A stretch of 7,217 nt of DNA. Source: an uncultured Spongiibacteraceae bacterium (GTDB lineage Bacteria > Pseudomonadota > Gammaproteobacteria > Pseudomonadales > Dasaniaceae). The notes under the pieces were generated by a model. That model had not been told where the DNA came from and made no database searches. It saw only the letters and a list, made by a program, of their open reading frames with translations. Positions 6,196 through 7,217 of the stretch are shown one piece after another (position 1 is the first letter of the stretch; each line of letters begins with the position of its first letter). The position numbers and the translations under genes are program-made. The stretch lies in assembly GCA_937969395.1 (NCBI GenBank), contig CALBVI010000299.1, forward strand, positions 1 through 7,217, written 5' to 3'.

Positions 6196-6675
6196 ATGAA
6201 CAAATCATTGCCAAATTCAGCAATAACTATTCGCGTGCAGGCAGCAGATTTTGATGTGAATGCCGAGCAAAAAAACTTGCGTGAACTTACTCGCAGTGTT
6301 GGCGCTATTGTAAGCTTTGTCGGTTTAGTGCGTGATATCAATGATGCGGTGTCGGTCTCAAGTATGGAGTTAGAGCACTATCCCGGAATGACCGAGCGCA
6401 CGATTAAAGATATTGCAGATAAAGCAAATCAGCGTTGGTCATTACTGGGCATCACTGTTATCCATCGCATTGGTGCTTTAGCGCCAACCGATCAAATCGT
6501 ATTGGTCGCAGTGAGTAGTCTGCATCGTGGCGATGCGTTTCAGGCTTGTGAATACATAATGGACTTCTTAAAAACCAATGCACCTTTCTGGAAAAAAGAA
6601 AAAACCTCGGAAGGTGAGCGCTGGGTAGATGCCAGAGTTACCGATAAAAAAGCGGAACAGCGCTGGCATCAATAG
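6196..6675 (+). CDS. moaE: Molybdopterin synthase catalytic subunit
   Basis: MoaE takes sulfur from MoaD thiocarboxylate to convert cyclic pyranopterin monophosphate into molybdopterin; it acts in the cytoplasm as a MoaD2-MoaE2 complex. At 159 residues it is slightly longer than E. coli MoaE (150). Recognisable segments are G-A-I-V-S-F-V-G-L-V-R-D, M-E-L-E-H-Y-P-G-M-T, H-R-I-G-A-L, and the active-site run L-K-T-N-A-P-F-W-K-K-E. In that run Lys126 and Lys133 correspond by spacing to E. coli Lys119 and Lys126. The ATG at 6196 is 4 nt beyond the moaD stop; the nearest purine-rich site is GGCGG (6183-6187) inside the end of moaD, so coupled translation is likely. Full length, with no missing residues seen. 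Confidence 0.96.
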   Translation: MNKSLPNSAITIRVQAADFDVNAEQKNLRELTRSVGAIVSFVGLVRDINDAVSVSSMELEHYPGMTERTIKDIADKANQRWSLLGITVIHRIGALAPTDQIVLVAVSSLHRGDAFQACEYIMDFLKTNAPFWKKEKTSEGERWVDARVTDKKAEQRWHQ

Positions 6676-6725
6676 CGGTGTTGGTTTTCGCAGCATTAAA
6701 ATAACTAACGATAAGGTTTTATACC

Positions 6726-7199
6726 ATGAGTTTTGACACACTTGAATTACGTAATGCATTAGGTAGTTTTGCAACAGGTGTCTGTGTGATTACCACCAGC
6801 GATGGTTGTGAGCCTATGGGTATGACGGTTAATTCATTTGCTGCGGTTTCATTGGAACCAGCCTTAGTGTTATGGAGTTTACAAAATAACTCTGAGTGTT
6901 TTCCGGTTTTTGAAAATGCAAAAAAATATGTAGTGAATGTACTCTCAGTAGAGCAACAAGATTTATCAAATCACTATGCCTCTAAAGGCAAACACTTATT
7001 AGCCGCCGAGCATTATCGAGTGGGTAAATCAGGTATGCCGATATTGCGTCAATGCGTTAGCAGTTTTGAATGTAATATTTGGGCGCGTCATCCCAGTGGT
7101 GATCATGTGGTTTTATTAGGGGAGGTAACCGATATGGAAACGAATCCTAATAAAGAGCCGCTATTATTCAGCTCTGGTCAATACTGTCGTTTAGCTTGA
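6726..7199 (+). CDS. Flavin reductase-like domain protein
   Basis: This is a 157-residue single-domain protein of the flavin reductase-like (split-barrel FMN-binding) family, which typically uses NAD(P)H to reduce FMN or FAD, often for a separate monooxygenase. Family marks are R-N-A-L-G-S-F-A-T-G-V-C-V-I-T-T near the N-terminus, G-M-T-V-N-S-F-A-A-V-S-L-E-P (about 32-45) contacting flavin, and G-D-H-V-V-L-L-G-E-V (about 125-134). The ATG at 6726 has AAGG (6713-6716) nine bases upstream. No monooxygenase gene is adjacent within the window, so its partner and flavin preference are unknown. It follows moaE by 50 nt with neither a terminator nor a good promoter between them and could ride on the moa transcript. 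A plain FMN-binding protein is the alternative. Confidence 0.9.
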   Translation: MSFDTLELRNALGSFATGVCVITTSDGCEPMGMTVNSFAAVSLEPALVLWSLQNNSECFPVFENAKKYVVNVLSVEQQDLSNHYASKGKHLLAAEHYRVGKSGMPILRQCVSSFECNIWARHPSGDHVVLLGEVTDMETNPNKEPLLFSSGQYCRLA

Positions 7200-7217
7200 A
7201 AACAAGAGACTGAAAAG

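Noticed and set aside
785..6675. A functional pterin island linking folE with moaCDE
   Set aside because: Both pathways begin from GTP, but the genes are on different strands, about 4 kb apart and separated by unrelated genes. Nothing in the sequence shows shared control.
6681..6702. Promoter for the flavin reductase gene (TTGGTT and TAAAAT)
   Set aside because: The two hexamers are only 10 bp apart, too close for a sigma70 promoter, and no other pair with proper spacing was found.

Overview
The window looks like a chromosomal housekeeping segment from a gammaproteobacterium of moderate G+C (roughly low to mid 40s % by eye; not counted). The PrmB, AroC, MoaC, MoaD and MoaE proteins all read as close relatives of the E. 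coli proteins. The prmB-to-aroC adjacency is also typical of Gammaproteobacteria, and folE/prmB/aroC/MFS-transporter neighbourhoods are known from Pseudomonas-like genomes (from memory, not searched). I would not name a genus.

Layout. Positions 1-722 hold the 3' part of an alpha/beta hydrolase gene whose start lies outside the window. On the opposite strand is folE (785-1393, GTP cyclohydrolase I), with a weak terminator-like hairpin over its stop codon and a good extended -10 promoter at 1423-1451. Divergent from it is prmB (1537-2454, ribosomal protein L3 glutamine methyltransferase). Next comes a small GFA/CENP-V-type zinc protein gene (2499-2872) that appears broken: a one-base deletion near codon 7, and probably a premature stop at the other end. 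aroC (2981-4084, chorismate synthase) has a convincing sigma70-like promoter just upstream, followed 35 nt later by a 12-helix MFS transporter (4120-5286).

Between the transporter and moaC is a 34-codon open frame (5296-5400). It encodes a hydrophobic peptide built on a 12-nt / 4-residue tandem repeat with a glycine-zipper pattern (G every fourth residue). This is the least ordinary item in the window. The molybdopterin genes moaC, moaD and moaE (5422-6675) follow as a tight cluster with a 4-nt overlap and a 4-nt gap. A flavin-reductase-domain gene (6726-7199) ends the window.

How the genes work together. MoaC makes cyclic pyranopterin monophosphate, and MoaD/MoaE form molybdopterin synthase, which converts it to molybdopterin; moaA and moaB are not in this window. 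FolE starts pterin/folate synthesis from GTP, and AroC makes chorismate, the precursor of the aromatic amino acids and of the p-aminobenzoate part of folate. PrmB modifies the ribosome. No phage, transposon, CRISPR, tRNA or rRNA signal was seen. I see no evidence of a large novel system; the candidates worth a second look are the glycine-zipper small ORF and the decaying GFA gene.
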